From Elymus sibiricus (taxonomy: Eukaryota; Streptophyta; Magnoliopsida; Poales; Poaceae): a DNA stretch of 64,000 nt. Within the stretch, counting starts at the first letter, position 1. Every line of letters begins with the position of its first letter. This document shows, one piece after another, positions 53,290 through 64,000 of this stretch. Below the pieces are notes generated by a model. It saw only the letters and a program-made list of their open reading frames with translations, searched no databases and was not told the DNA's origin. The translations under genes and the position numbers were made by a program. The stretch is from NCBI GenBank assembly GCA_039707655.1, contig CM077665.1:311550486-311614485 (forward strand). The letters run 5' to 3'.

Positions 53290-55955
53290 CTATTCTGCCA
53301 TCTCATGACTCCTTAACCTCTGTAGTTTCCTCTTTTGTGTTTTTGTTAGCCCTGGAGGACACCACTTAGGCTGCATGTACTTTGGATCTTTGAACTTGGC
53401 TTTGCTTGTGCTAGCTTCATGATCATTAGCCGAGTGCTTTGGTGCGATAGCAAGTATCGGCTCAGTAGGGTTGTTCCGCACAGTCGGCTGTTGTATAGTG
53501 AATGTCTTAGTGCCCAAGATGAGTGAACCGGCATCAACTCTTTCTTTGCCCTTTCCAGACTCGACCACTGCACTTGGTGACTTGGCACGCCAAACTTGCT
53601 TATTGATCCTTCCATGATTATTCTGCATTGGCCGATTGACTCCTTTGTTCAAACGGCCTCGTGTGGGATAAGAAAACTTCTCACGTATAGGCCTCCTTGG
53701 TTCTGCCCATCCTGGATGAAAAGCATAAGGGGCCATTGGGGGCTGCCCCCATCCTCCATTAAATCCTCCCACGTGGTATGGTGCATAGGGAGGTGGCGCC
53801 ATCCACAGTCCTGGTGCCCATGACCCATATGGCCTTGTGCGATGTTGCAATTCTTGTCTTGGAGGTGATCTTGGGCGCTTCAAATATGATGACCGGTTAG
53901 AGCTAGAACCGGCCGCTTGATTAGCATACTTGGACAGCAACATATCAAAAGTTGGCTTGACTTTCTTGCGCTGCACTTTGGCTTCATTCAGCTTCCACTT
54001 GCCAACTTCCGGACTCTTGGGCTTGACAAACTTAATACGGGTATTCTCTTGCTCTTGCGGTTGCCCCCCGAGTGTAGGATTCTTGACGGTGATCTTGATT
54101 ATCTCCCCAGCATCGGGTTGCTTGTCAAGCACCACTTGCCTTCCTAGGACCTTGTCACCATCTTTGTTTTTCCTGGGCTCACCAATGACAACATTAGTTT
54201 TATTAGCAGATTCGGCCACCTCCGGCCGAATGAGTAACTTTTTCCCCTCCAAATCCAGAGTATTCATTGGGAAGGGCTGCTTATCAACTTGCATCTCAGA
54301 AAAGTTCAATCGTCCGTCATTAATGGCCGATTGTATCTGTCGTCGAAAAACATTGCAATCATTAGTAGCATGAGAAAAATAATTATGATACTTGCAATAA
54401 GCACGCCGTTTCAGCTCTTCAAACGGTGGTAAAGTATGAGATATTCTAATAATCTTAGCTTGTAGCAAAGCATCAAATATTCTATCACATTTAGCAATGT
54501 TAAAAGTGAACTTCATCTCATCATCGCGATTCTTATGAATCGGCTTTAAATCATGACAAGTAAAAGGTTTGGCCTTCGAGGGCCAAACAAATTCAGCAGC
54601 ATAAATATCACCCTCATCGTCCGAATGATCACTATCATATTCAACCATATTCATCTTAGGACGATCAGTTTTGTATCTATGCACTTCTTTGAGGTCCTTG
54701 CTTCGGCTTTCATGAGCCAAAGCCCTCTGTAAGACTTGGTTGATGCTTATAAATTCATAGCCTTCTAGCTTTTCTCTAATATGAGTTCTCAAACCATTGA
54801 GCACAAGATCAGCCAAGTCTCTCTCAGTTATCACTAAACTATAGCACCGGTTCTTTGTCTCTCTAAATCTCTTGACGTAATCGGAGACCGATTCGTCATG
54901 CTTCTGCTTAACCGATGTAAGATGTGACAACTTAAGTTCATTGTCGCCGCTATAAAAATGATCATGAAATTTTTGCTCTAGTTGAGACCAAACATGAATA
55001 GAGCCATGCGGCAAAGAAGAAAACCATGAAAATACAGTACCAGTTAATGACAAAGGAAATAAACGCACTTTCAATTCATTTATCAAGCCCGCTTCACCCA
55101 ATTGTGCTAGGTATTGGCTAACATGCTCCCACGTGGTCTTCGTGCCTTCTCCATAAACTTAACAAAATCTGGAATTTTATATCCTTGAGGGCACGGAATT
55201 GCATCAAAGTACTCAGGATACGGCTTTTGATAAATCCGATTCCTAGGTAATTCAACACCAAAATTCTCTCGAAGTGTTTTAGCCATCTCCTCTCTAAAAT
55301 TAGCTAAAGCATCGTCCATAGTAGACGATGAAGCTTGTGGCACTGGTATAGGAGGATTAGGGTTAGCAACTACGGGTACAAATTGTGGCATGTTTGCCGA
55401 ACCATAGTTCGGCAATGATCTAGCAATGTTTCCACCTATCGGTAAGGTTTGGTTCGGCGTTGCCACCGAACTCTGCATATTCATAAAAGGATTAAGTGGT
55501 GCAGCCACAATTTGATTGGTATGGGTGGGAAAATAATTCATCGGCATGGGGGGCGCCGATGAGATAAGCAAAGCTGAATTAGGGTTTCCCATGCTAGCAG
55601 GCATATTAGGCATATTCTTCTGGGCATTAGTATTTTCTAAGAAAGCTTGATAGATCAGATTATTGCTATCAGAAATACGGCTCTCAATTTCAGTCCATTG
55701 CTTAGGAGAAAAGGTAGTACTTACAGAAGGTTTAACCTGATCGGTTTGAAGAGGAGGAAACTTGATTTCTCCAACCGGAGTGATATTGCCTTGGCGGTCC
55801 TTCTTGAAGTTTCCAAGGAACTCCTGCAACTCCTTCTCTTCACGCGCCTTCTTGTACTCCTCATAAGCTTGACGATGCTCGGCCGATAACTCCTCCAGAT
55901 TGGGCTTGATAATGTTATCGGCGTCAACTTCCGAGGGATTGGGAAGATTGGACAT
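53290..55955 (-). pseudogene. Element H gag
   Basis: Starts MSNLPNPSEVDADNIIKPN at 55955, 28 bases inside the primer site. The N-terminal ~270 residues include a charged helix and a Pro/Asn/Met-rich linker. A one-base frameshift lies near 55110-55150; the second ORF (55101-53290, 603 codons) holds Retrotrans_gag (LFPLSLTGTVFSWFSSLP, KQKHDESVSDYVKRF) and a short Cys/His patch (RAYCKYHNYFSHATNDC) at about 54410-54360, then a basic tail. The stop at 53290 ends gag before the damaged protease. The frameshift disables the protein. Confidence 0.85.
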
Positions 55956-55982
55956 GATGGATGATGATTCTTGATCAAAAGT

Positions 55983-56000
55983 TCCCCAGCGGAGTCGCCA
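55983..56000 (-). other. Element H primer binding site
   Basis: Minus strand TGGCGACTCCGCTGGGGA, seven bases inside the 5' LTR. Confidence 0.85.
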
Positions 56001-56007
56001 AAAAGTG

Positions 56008-57038
56008 TGTTCGCACACGAACACGTCACCGTGTACCCTCGACGCCGGGGGTGATGCACTGCAGCTCACGTCGAAGGAGGTCCGTCCGGCAGCGCGATAC
56101 GCAAGACAGCCGGCGGACGCTTTTGCAGACCCGAAGCCCCACACGCCCGGGAGGGACCCCGTCAGGGATTGCGGCGGCTATGGGATGCCCTAGGTCGATT
56201 CGCTCGCCCCTAGAGCCTCTGTACTCGCAGCTCTCCAACACGAAGAACAACGAAGAACGAGAGAGAAAAACGATGGAGAGATAAAACGTAGATGAAAAAG
56301 TAGTATATTGATTATTCGATTGTGTGTTGTTCAATCGGCCGTCACCCCCAACATATATAAGAGGCGGTTGGACTTCCCGTACAAGCAAAGGATTCATCTA
56401 GGCTTTCCTTACAAGAAAATTACATCAATTCACGTCCTAGAGTCCTAGTTCTGGTCCCGCTCGGATTCAGTCTGAATCTGGTCCAATCTTCTCTCTTGCT
56501 CCTTGCGTGGACCGTGGAATCTGCACACGACCTCCGATGGAGATGGTCCAAACACGAATTTTGTGCGCTTCGACGAGGCCAATAATCCATATGTTCATCA
56601 CTTTTCCAAATAAGGCCATCTTGAATACTCCACGGGGTCATCTTTATTTTTGAGTCGGACTCGGTTATGTAGCTGACTGGACCGTCCGACTCTTGTAGCA
56701 TCTCTGCAGGTCGTATACTATGTCGGATGATGATGACTCCAAAATCAAAGTTAACCGCTTCGACGTTACGAACAACTTTCATGTTGAACACTTTTTCATC
56801 TGAGGCCATCTAGATAATTATTTGAGCCCATCTTCAGCTTCTGGTCGGATTTGACAGTTTCCACCCCAGCAAGCTTTTCCCGGCAAGCTTTCCACCCCGG
56901 CAAGCTTTCACATCCCGGCAAGCTTTCACACTCCGGCAAGGTTTCCATCCCGGCAAGCTTTCACACCCCGGCAAGGTTTCCATCCCGGCAAGATTTCCCC
57001 GGCAAGGTTTCTATCCCGGCAAGCTTTCTGGCTGTACC
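56008..57038 (-). repeat. Element H 5' LTR (right, truncated)
   Basis: Matches 47689-48785 and then breaks at GGCTGTACC. It contains about 10 units of the CCCGGCAAG repeat. Confidence 0.9.
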
Positions 57039-58262
57039 AAAAACACCCACAAACTCTTCCACAAAAGTCTGTCCAAGCCATTCATGAATTGGTGCAACCA
57101 ACAATTTCCACTCGGTGCCACTGATTCCCAAACTCAGACAGACTCATGCCAAACCCTAGCCATTCGGTGCAACCAATTCTGCATCGGTGCCACCGAGTTC
57201 AGCTTGCCAACTTTCTGTTACCTCGTTTCATAAAATCGGTCTTACCGAGTTTTCTGAATCGGTGTCACCGAGTTGTGCAATCTCACCGTTGGTCACCTAA
57301 TCGGTACCACTGAGAATTATATATCGGTCTCACTGAGATTCAAAAGTTACTGCCTTTTGGTCACTTTGGTACCACCGAGTTTTACACTTCGGTGTCACCG
57401 AGTTGGTCACTTTAGGTGTAACGGTTGGATTTTTGGGGATGCCTATATATACCCCTTCACCACCACCTACTCGAAAGAGAAGCACTCAGAACTATTCCAT
57501 ACTTGCCCCATCCTATTTTCTGAGAGAGAGCCACCTACTCATGTGTTGAGATCAAGCTATTCCAGTCCATCCATTTGAATCTTGATCTCTAGCCTCCCCA
57601 AGTTGCTTTCCACCAAATCAATCTCTTCCACCATAGCCAAATCTATGAGAGAGTGATTGGTTGTTGAGGAGTCTATCATCTTGAAGCACAAGAGCAAGGA
57701 GTTCATCGACATTGCCGAGCCTATTACCTTTTGGAGGGTGGTGCCTCCTAGATTGGTTAGGTGTCGCTTGGGAGCCTCCTACTTCGTGTTGTGGAGTTGA
57801 ACCAAGAAGTTTGTACGGGCAAGCAGATCGCCTACTTCGTGAAGATCTACCCATAGTGAGGCTAGTCCTTCGTGGACGGAAGCCGTTATGGAATAGTCAA
57901 GGTTGCTACTTCGTGGACCCTTATGGGTGGAGCCCTCCGTGGACTCTCGCGACTGTTACCCTCCGTGGGTTGAAGACTCCATAAACGTGGACGTACGATA
58001 GCACCACCTATCGGAACCACGGGAAAAATCTTCGTGTCTACAAATTGCGTTTGATCTTCCTCTCTACCCTCTACTATACATGCTTGCTATACATGCTTGT
58101 TGTTACTTTCCGCTGCTATATTCTTAGACATGCATGTGTAGGGTGTGCTTGACTTGCTATCATTGCTAAAATCTGCCAACACTTAAAATTGGGAAAAGGT
58201 AGAATTTTTATTGGGTCAAGTAGTCTAATCACCCCCCCTCTAGACATACTTTCGATCCTACA
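57039..58262 (+). repeat. Element G 5' LTR, main part
   Basis: Begins at the H breakpoint and ends CGATCCTACA. It contains many imperfect palindromes of the type TCGGTGTCACCGAG between about 57100 and 57420, then a TATATATACC stretch near 57443 that is a candidate promoter, and a transcript-like leader. The other LTR is outside the window. Confidence 0.7.
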
Positions 58263-58264
58263 AG

Positions 58265-58276
58265 TGGTATCAAAGC
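58265..58276 (+). other. Element G primer binding site
   Basis: TGGTATCAAAGC lies two bases after the LTR and differs by one base from the common initiator-Met site TGGTATCAGAGC. Confidence 0.85.
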
Positions 58277-58315
58277 TTTGGTCTCCATTGCATTGGTCTC
58301 ACAACATAGGAGAGT

Positions 58316-60502
58316 ATGGCGTCTAGTGAGGGAAATTATCACCGTAGAGGTCCGTACTTTGATGGGACAAATTTTGCTAGTTGGAAGCACAAAATGAAAA
58401 TGCATATTCTTGGTCATAACCCCGCTGTTTGGGCTGTTGTTCGTGTTGGCTTGCAAGGTGAATTCTTTGGTGATGGAAAGGAACCGTATCGTGAAGCGAC
58501 CGCGGATGAATTGAAGATGTTGCAATACAACGCTCAAGCATGTGACATTCTCTTCAACTGCCTATGCCCCGAAGAATTCAACAAAATTAGCTGTCTTGAG
58601 AATGCAAAAGAGATTTGGGATACTTTGGTTGATATGCATGAAGGTACCGAATCCGTGAGAGAATCCAAGCTGGATGTTCTTCAAAGTCAGCTTGACAAGT
58701 TCAAGATGAAGGATGGTGAAGGAGTCGCAGAGATGTACTCTAGGCTAGCTCTCATCACAAATGAGATTGTCGGCTTAGGAAGCGAAGAAATGACCGACAA
58801 ATTCATCATCAATAAGATACTTCAAGCTTTGGATGAGAGATACGACACCATGTGCACATTGATCCAAATGATGACCAACTACAAAGATCTCAAGCCTACG
58901 GAAGTCATTGGAAGGATTATTGCTCATGAGATGACACTCAAAGACAAAGAAGAGCTTCACAACAAGTCTAGCGGTGCTTACAAAGCCATAATTGATGCTC
59001 CCGCAACTTCAAGTGACAACCTTGTCACCAATGAAGGGATAAGCCTCATGGTCAAGAAATTCAACAAGTTCTACAAGAATAGAGGCAAAGAACAAAGCTC
59101 CCACTCAAGATATGAAGAGAAGCGTTCGTCAAGTCGTGACCGAAACTGCTACAATTGTGGGAAGCCTGGACACTACTCCAATGAGTGCACGGCTCCCTAC
59201 AAACGAAGAGAAGAGTCACCTAGAAGGCGAAGCTCAAGGAATGAATCACGTCAAAGAGAGAGAAGGAGTAGAGATGATCGTTATGAACGAAGACCCTCAA
59301 GGAGAAGTAGGGACTCGGAGAAGAAGGACAAGTACACCAAGAGCTACACAAGAAGAAGACATCAAGCTCATGTTGGTGAATGGGTTTCTGGCTCCGAATC
59401 CGACAACAACTCCGAGAGAAGCTATCACTCCAACTCCGACTATAGTCAAGATGAAAGTGTTGCCGGACTTGCAGTAGTGACTACAAACTCCTATGATCTA
59501 TTTGATTCACCAAATGAAGGGAGTGGAAGTTGCTTCATGGCTAAAGGCCCCAAGGTATCACACCCCGAGTATCTTGATTTCAATAGTGATGAAGATGACT
59601 TACTTTGTGATGATGACTTGCTCTTTGATAAAACTAGTGATGTTAGTCAAAATGAACTTGATAATTTTCATGCTAGTCAAGATAAGTCGGTTGATGATGA
59701 TAAGATGAAAATAGAACAACTAACTAAAGAGTTAAACACTCTTAAGTTAGCCCATGAATCTACTCTAGAAGATCATAGAGAGCTTGTAAGGACTCATGAG
59801 AAGCTACGCTTCGAGAAGCTCACCTTGGAGCAAGAACATGAGTTTCTTAAACCTATCAATGACGATCTCCGAAAGAAGACTTCGTCTTATATAGCCAAAC
59901 GATTACTCTTGTCTACATTCATGCCACAAGTTAAACCTAGACAAACTAGTAACAAAGGCAAGAAAGGTTCTTCATCTAGTAGCAACAATAAAAATGCTAA
60001 ATCTAATGATGTTGCTTCTAGTAGTTCTATTGATTCCACTAACGATGATTCTCTTAGCCAAGTTACACTTGAGCAAGAAAACGATTTATTGAAAGGGATT
60101 ATAGAGAAAGGTATCTACAAGAGTCTTGCTGGGTGTAAGCAATTTGAGGAAATTGTACACAAGCACGGAGGATACCGGAAGAACCATGGCATTGGCTACT
60201 TCAAAGCTAATGGAGTTGAATGGGAAGAAGGTCAATACCCCAAGCCCAAGTTTGTTCCTCCAAGGGAGAAGTATGAACATACTCTTCCCAAGGGAACAAA
60301 CACTCAAGATGACCTTCCACCACAAGACCACAAGCTCAAGGGCAAGAACAAGCTTCAAGAGGACATTGACTCATATGAAGATGAATCCCAAGCTTTGGTG
60401 GAGTGCGTTCCCAAGGCTACTTCAAGCTCAACTTATACAAGTGCTACTTCAACACCAAGGATCCCCATCAAGTTGATGTGGGTCCCCAAGAAGAAGAACT
60501 AG
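58316..60502 (+). CDS. Element G Copia-type gag
   Basis: Intact 728-codon frame. N-terminal FDGTNFASWKHKMKMHI segment (residues about 13-35), a UBN2-type capsid domain with KEIWDTLVDMHEG and FIINKILQALDERYDTM (about 95-205), a CCHC zinc knuckle CYNCGKPGHYSNEC (about 276-290), then an Arg/Ser-rich tract (about 295-350), acidic stretches and a coiled coil (about 460-520). The C-terminus ends PRIPIKLMWVPKKKN. It is longer than typical Copia gag. It would bind RNA and form particles. No protease, integrase or reverse transcriptase follows. The start codon lies 40 bases after the primer site. Confidence 0.88.
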   Translation: MASSEGNYHRRGPYFDGTNFASWKHKMKMHILGHNPAVWAVVRVGLQGEFFGDGKEPYREATADELKMLQYNAQACDILFNCLCPEEFNKISCLENAKEIWDTLVDMHEGTESVRESKLDVLQSQLDKFKMKDGEGVAEMYSRLALITNEIVGLGSEEMTDKFIINKILQALDERYDTMCTLIQMMTNYKDLKPTEVIGRIIAHEMTLKDKEELHNKSSGAYKAIIDAPATSSDNLVTNEGISLMVKKFNKFYKNRGKEQSSHSRYEEKRSSSRDRNCYNCGKPGHYSNECTAPYKRREESPRRRSSRNESRQRERRSRDDRYERRPSRRSRDSEKKDKYTKSYTRRRHQAHVGEWVSGSESDNNSERSYHSNSDYSQDESVAGLAVVTTNSYDLFDSPNEGSGSCFMAKGPKVSHPEYLDFNSDEDDLLCDDDLLFDKTSDVSQNELDNFHASQDKSVDDDKMKIEQLTKELNTLKLAHESTLEDHRELVRTHEKLRFEKLTLEQEHEFLKPINDDLRKKTSSYIAKRLLLSTFMPQVKPRQTSNKGKKGSSSSSNNKNAKSNDVASSSSIDSTNDDSLSQVTLEQENDLLKGIIEKGIYKSLAGCKQFEEIVHKHGGYRKNHGIGYFKANGVEWEEGQYPKPKFVPPREKYEHTLPKGTNTQDDLPPQDHKLKGKNKLQEDIDSYEDESQALVECVPKATSSSTYTSATSTPRIPIKLMWVPKKKN

Positions 60503-61320
60503 AGAAGTTCTTGAGGGGTGACTCCGCCAATGAAATTCACTCACATTCGTTATTGGCAAGAACTAGTTGCAATCCACGTCAACATCATGCAATAGTTCAA
60601 GGAGTCACACATTCCCTCAAAGGTAAGCAAGGGACAAGGTAATCAACAAATCCATGGACATCATCATGTATGCTTTGAACTCCATGTCCATAGATATCCT
60701 TGTATTTGTCTCTTGTGTGTTGGGACTAACCCATGTAGGTGAGAAGAGTAAGGAAGCAACAAGGATGCTCCCAACTCTTGGTGATCTTCATCAACTTTGA
60801 GCATCCACCACTACCTCACCAACATTAAGTCTTCATCGACAAAAACCAAGGTTAGTTTATCCCTCCTATGGGGGGATGTCACATCAAGGGGGAGCTTTAC
60901 TCTAAAACTTGAGTTAAAGCATCTCATAGTATGTGACAACATTAAATGCTTTATGTAAAAGTGGTAACCCCACTTGTGCTTAAACGATGAGTATGACCTA
61001 TGATCAAGTATTCTTATTTGGCTCCTAAGTCAATATACTCATATATAGATGACTCCGTCATCGCCAAAATGCTTGATAGATGCTAGTATGTATGTGCATG
61101 TTTGCCATGATTTCATTTGACATCTTATTGTGTGAGCATGTTGGTCTGCATTTATTTATCCATTCGAGGACATCCAATTGTTGCTATTTGGCTTTTGATT
61201 TTTCTTTTGCCAATTGGATGGACAAGAATGCCTAGGACCACTCTCTAGCTATTTATGCTTTCTTGTCTCATATTCTATTCTTGCTGCATCACAAAATTTG
61301 AACAAGTATATTTCGATCCC
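60503..61320 (+). other. Element G non-coding DNA after gag
   Basis: About 800 bases with stops in all frames. A CATCAAGGGGGAGC purine-rich stretch at about 60885-60898 looks like a polypurine tract but is not followed by an LTR start. Pol is absent from here. Confidence 0.6.
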
Positions 61321-62202
61321 TCTGTGTGAGGAGCACTCGGAGTTCCGTATCGACAAAGGACTGACCATTAAAACCTCCCAAGTGCATCTCGGTGGAACCA
61401 ACACCAAAATCTTGGTCTCACCGAATGCCTAGGGTTGATCTGGATTTCCATCTCGGTAACACTGATTCCCTATTCTCGGTTACACCGAGTTTCCCTGTCA
61501 GCTGACAGTTGAGAAACTCGGTGGCACCGATAATTTTGAACCGGTGTCACCGACAACAAAGGGTTTATAACCTGGCAGACCCGACTTTTGAAATTCAACC
61601 GCAAAAGTTCGTTCTCCTCCAACCCTAAGCTGCCGCTCCGGACCCCCTGGTCGTCGCCCCTGCCTCCCCGTGCGTCTCCGCCATTGGGAATCGCCGCCGC
61701 TGACGGAATCTTCCCCGCCGTCGTCGCCTTAGCGGGTCCTTCACCGAATTAGGGTATGCATCCGGCCCTCCTTGCGCTCCCCGTCCGATTCATGTGCATT
61801 GGAGTTACTTTTATCGATAATCCACCGATTGAAATCCTCCCAATTCTCTAGAAATCTCCTTAGCTTAGCGAACGAATTTTTTTAGGTCTAGTCGCCCGCA
61901 AAATTGAATCTCGGTGATACCGAGTCAGAAAAATCGGTTCTACCGATTTTGTTTTGGGCTACTGAGGACAGTCTCGGTGAAACCGAGTGGCAATTCTCGA
62001 TGAGACCAAAATTGCTGCCAAGTTTCTGTAAAGAGTTCTATGTGTCTCGGTGGTACCGAAATGTTTGGCTCGGTGACACCGAAATCCCTTTTTGCTGAAA
62101 ACTATATCTAAGGATTTCTTTGTTCAAACCTTTAAAAAACATCTGCAGTTTGTGATGACTCATCCCTTCCACTCTTCTATACTCTACTTCACAGGGTCAG
62201 AG
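61321..62202 (+). promoter_or_regulatory. Upstream region of G second ORF, with palindrome cluster and likely 5' UTR intron
   Basis: TCGGTG...CACCGA-type palindromes recur from about 61330 to 62090, as in the LTR. A TTTATAACC TATA-like site at about 61563 precedes a C-rich leader. A possible intron runs from GGTATGCATCC near 61752 to TACTTCACAG near 62194, just before the ATG at 62203. This reads like a separate promoter and a spliced leader (inference). Confidence 0.5.
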
Positions 62203-64000
62203 ATGTCAGATGCTGAAGACAGCCAGAATGATCTCAGAGAGCAAAGTGTTGACATGAGCTCAGGCACTAGTCCTGAGGGGAGCTATGATGATGTTCCTAG
62301 CTCTCCTGATTTGCCCAAAGCTCCACAGGGCAATAAGGAAGCTCAACTCAGATGAAGAAGATGAGGATTTCATTCCTGAGGAGCTGTCCAAGAAGGATGA
62401 TGCTGCCAAGAGCACTGTTGTTGCCTCTTCATCCAAGAAGAAGAAGGCCATCAGGAAAAAGTATGCTAGCTCAGGGTCAACAAGAGCACCAGAGAGCTCT
62501 AGGGCAATAATGACTGTTGAGCCCTCCAAGAAGTCCATGCCTAAGAAGGCTGGGGAGAAGAAGAGATCCAGGAAGAGGATCATTCATGTCATGGGCAGGC
62601 CTACCTCTATGTATGAGGATCTAGCAGAGACAGCTGCTGAGGAGGAGGAGGAAGAGCTAGTTGCCAAGGCCCCTCCTAAGAAGAAGAAGAAGCTCATGGC
62701 AGATGCAATGCCTAAGGCCACCTCATCCAAGGGCACCAAGACTGCCCCCAAGAAAGCTGCTGCAGATAAACCCAAGAGGTTCTCCAAAGAGATACCAGCT
62801 TCCAGCAAGAACAAGACCTCCACCTTTAAGGAAGCTGAGGATGATGCTATGTCAGCTTTGATGAAGCTGAGACCACACCTTCCAGAGCACAATGCCAGCC
62901 ACTTGCTTGCTGAGGACATGAAGAAGAGGAAGGACTCTGGTTTAAGAGAATGGAGAGCCATTGATCCATATTCTCAGAGAAGGAAAACAGCTGTGGACTA
63001 CAGATTCTATACCAAGGAGCAACGAGATTTCTATGAGACAATCTTGCTTGATAAGAGCCCTGCTGTGAGTGACATGAGGTATGTGGATTGGAAGTATATC
63101 AAGGATAATGAAGATTACTTCCCAAGTGTGCAAGACAACTTTCACTGCATTGGTCTGGATGAATTTGTTGGCAAGGAATTCACTACATGGAACGATGAGA
63201 TGATCATGCATTTCTACTCCACTGCTCACTTCTATGGAGATGGTAGAATTGTATGGATGACTGAAGGAGCTAGATATGAATCAACTGTTGAGGAGTGGGC
63301 TACCATCTTAGGAATCCCAAAGGTGGAAGAAGGAAACTTGGATGTCTATTCTGAATCCAAGGAGAGCCACGATGCTATGAAGAACATGTACAATGAGATC
63401 CCTGCTGCAAACTTGAAATCTCACAAGTTAGGATCCATTTACTTCCCCGAGGCTGGTCTTCGCACCATCAACACCATCTTGAGGCATACGTTGATGCCTA
63501 AGTCTGGAGATGACAAGATGATAAGAGGTTATTCCATCAACATGCTGATCCATCTTGATCGACACACCAGGATCAGGGTGATGGATCTGATAGTGGAGAC
63601 TATGAAAAGGGTTGCTGCTGATCAGAAGCGCTCATGCTGCTATGCACCCTACATCCAGATGCTCATCAACTCCAAGCTGGAGAAGCACATCTTTGCTCTT
63701 GACATACCACATTTTCCACTACTGTCAGATCTAGAAGATAATGTTGTGGTGATGGACCCAGATCATCCCACTTCAGCTACAGCACAGGCACATGCAGAGG
63801 CAGCCAGAGACTCCAGTTCTCAGATGCCCAGGTCTAGGAGTGAGCAGATGGATCTCCTACTGAGCACTATGCTCCGCATGCAGAAGGACATCAGCGAGGT
63901 ATTGAAGAACCAGGCAAGTCTTGCGAGGATTGTTGACAACAAGTTTCACACTCTCAACAACAAGGTGGATGCGCTCACAGTGACCGTGACAGAGCTCAAG
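62203..64000 (+). pseudogene. Element G second ORF: plant transposon-type protein, partial
   Basis: Starts MSDAEDSQNDLREQSVDMSS, then shifts frame by one base near 62330-62345. The second frame is open from about 62345 to the window end with no stop (about 550 codons). Acidic N-terminus, Lys-rich basic patches (KKKKAIRKKY, PPKKKKKL), then a globular region from about 62930 (LREWRAIDPYSQRRKTAVDY, YFPEAGLRTINTILRHTLMP, RGYSINMLIHLD) resembling the 'putative plant transposon protein' domain of plant elements. It ends in a heptad coiled coil. If the apparent frameshift is a sequence error, or if translation starts downstream, the gene is intact. Role unknown. Confidence 0.65.

Larger units (their letters stand above)
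47689..57038 (-). mobile_element. Element H: Tat-type Gypsy with dual RNase H, right LTR truncated
   Basis: The left LTR is complete (1632 bp, TGTTCGCACACG to GTGTCAACA). The right LTR (56008-57038) stops at GGCTGTACC, lacking about 535 bases. The deletion also removed the target duplication and part of the G LTR. PBS, gag, protease remnant, reverse transcriptase, two RNase H domains and integrase are on the minus strand. No antisense gene: only 170 bases separate pol and the 3' LTR. Pol has a single nonsense codon, so H is younger than A or C. Confidence 0.9.
47618..64000 (+). mobile_element. Element G: gag-only Copia-like LTR retrotransposon, partial
   Basis: The LTR starts TGAAAGCACATTTGCTCC at 47618 (or three bases earlier). 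It is interrupted by H at 47689, resumes at 57039 and ends at about 58262, followed by a Met-type primer site. A 728-codon Copia-type gag follows, then a gap of 1.7 kb and a second ORF that runs off the window. No reverse transcriptase or integrase lies between. This fits terminal-repeat elements that keep only gag, but the right end is not visible. Confidence 0.75.

Noticed and set aside
60885..60898. Purine run as the 3' end of element G
   Set aside because: No TG-starting LTR copy of 47618 or 57039 onward follows it; the same element appears to continue.

Overview
The window is plant DNA from a large, repeat-rich grass genome, most likely a Triticeae species (wheat, Aegilops, rye or barley group). 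The evidence is wall-to-wall nested LTR retrotransposons, Athila- and Tat-lineage Gypsy polyproteins, a Stowaway MITE with a CTTTACGGAGGGAG end, and no host gene, rRNA or tRNA that I can support. The species call is inference. I could not run any search, so family and lineage names rest on motif recognition.

The layout resolves into one nested stack, with insertion junctions read at base level. Element A (Tat-type Gypsy, + strand) is oldest. It enters from the left edge (1-3207), is split by element B, and resumes at 42616-47617. Element B (3208-42615, minus; 884-bp LTRs; TSD GCTGC) is a pol-less Tat-like element. Inside B lie a non-autonomous hAT (4473-5351, TSD GCCGCGGT) that itself holds a tiny Stowaway MITE, an Athila-type Gypsy F (5890-16082, +; LTRs of 1523 and 1526 bp), and a Tat-type Gypsy C (18605-40475, minus; 576-bp LTRs; TSD GGTGG). 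Inside C is element E (26723-35413, minus; TSD CTTGA), a head-to-tail tandem LTR-internal-LTR-internal-LTR with a 3913-bp period. At 47618 A is cut by element G (+, gag-only Copia-like, running off the right edge). The 5' LTR of G is cut by element H (47689-57038, minus, Tat-type Gypsy with dual RNase H).

The most interesting feature recurs in A, B and C. Each carries an intron-containing, coiled-coil gene on the strand opposite its own gag-pol, between pol (or its missing position) and the 3' LTR. The copies in B and C have their own TATA boxes, and the copy in C begins with a domain of the 'putative gypsy type transposon' (Transposase_28) kind. In all three elements the gap between the convergent antisense gene and the sense coding region holds tandem or direct repeats (about 141 bp in A, 206 bp in B, a 71/142-bp dyad minisatellite in C).

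Other unusual points: the tandem element E; a 586-bp block of flanking DNA copied inside C next to its LTR, in place of its PBS; a duplicated hairpin-TATA module in F, whose hairpin centre is inverted between the two LTRs; and a dispersed imperfect palindrome shared by the LTR of G and the region upstream of its second ORF. Most in-frame stops in the Gypsy polyproteins sit where CAG or CGA would be expected, consistent with decay of methylated cytosines.
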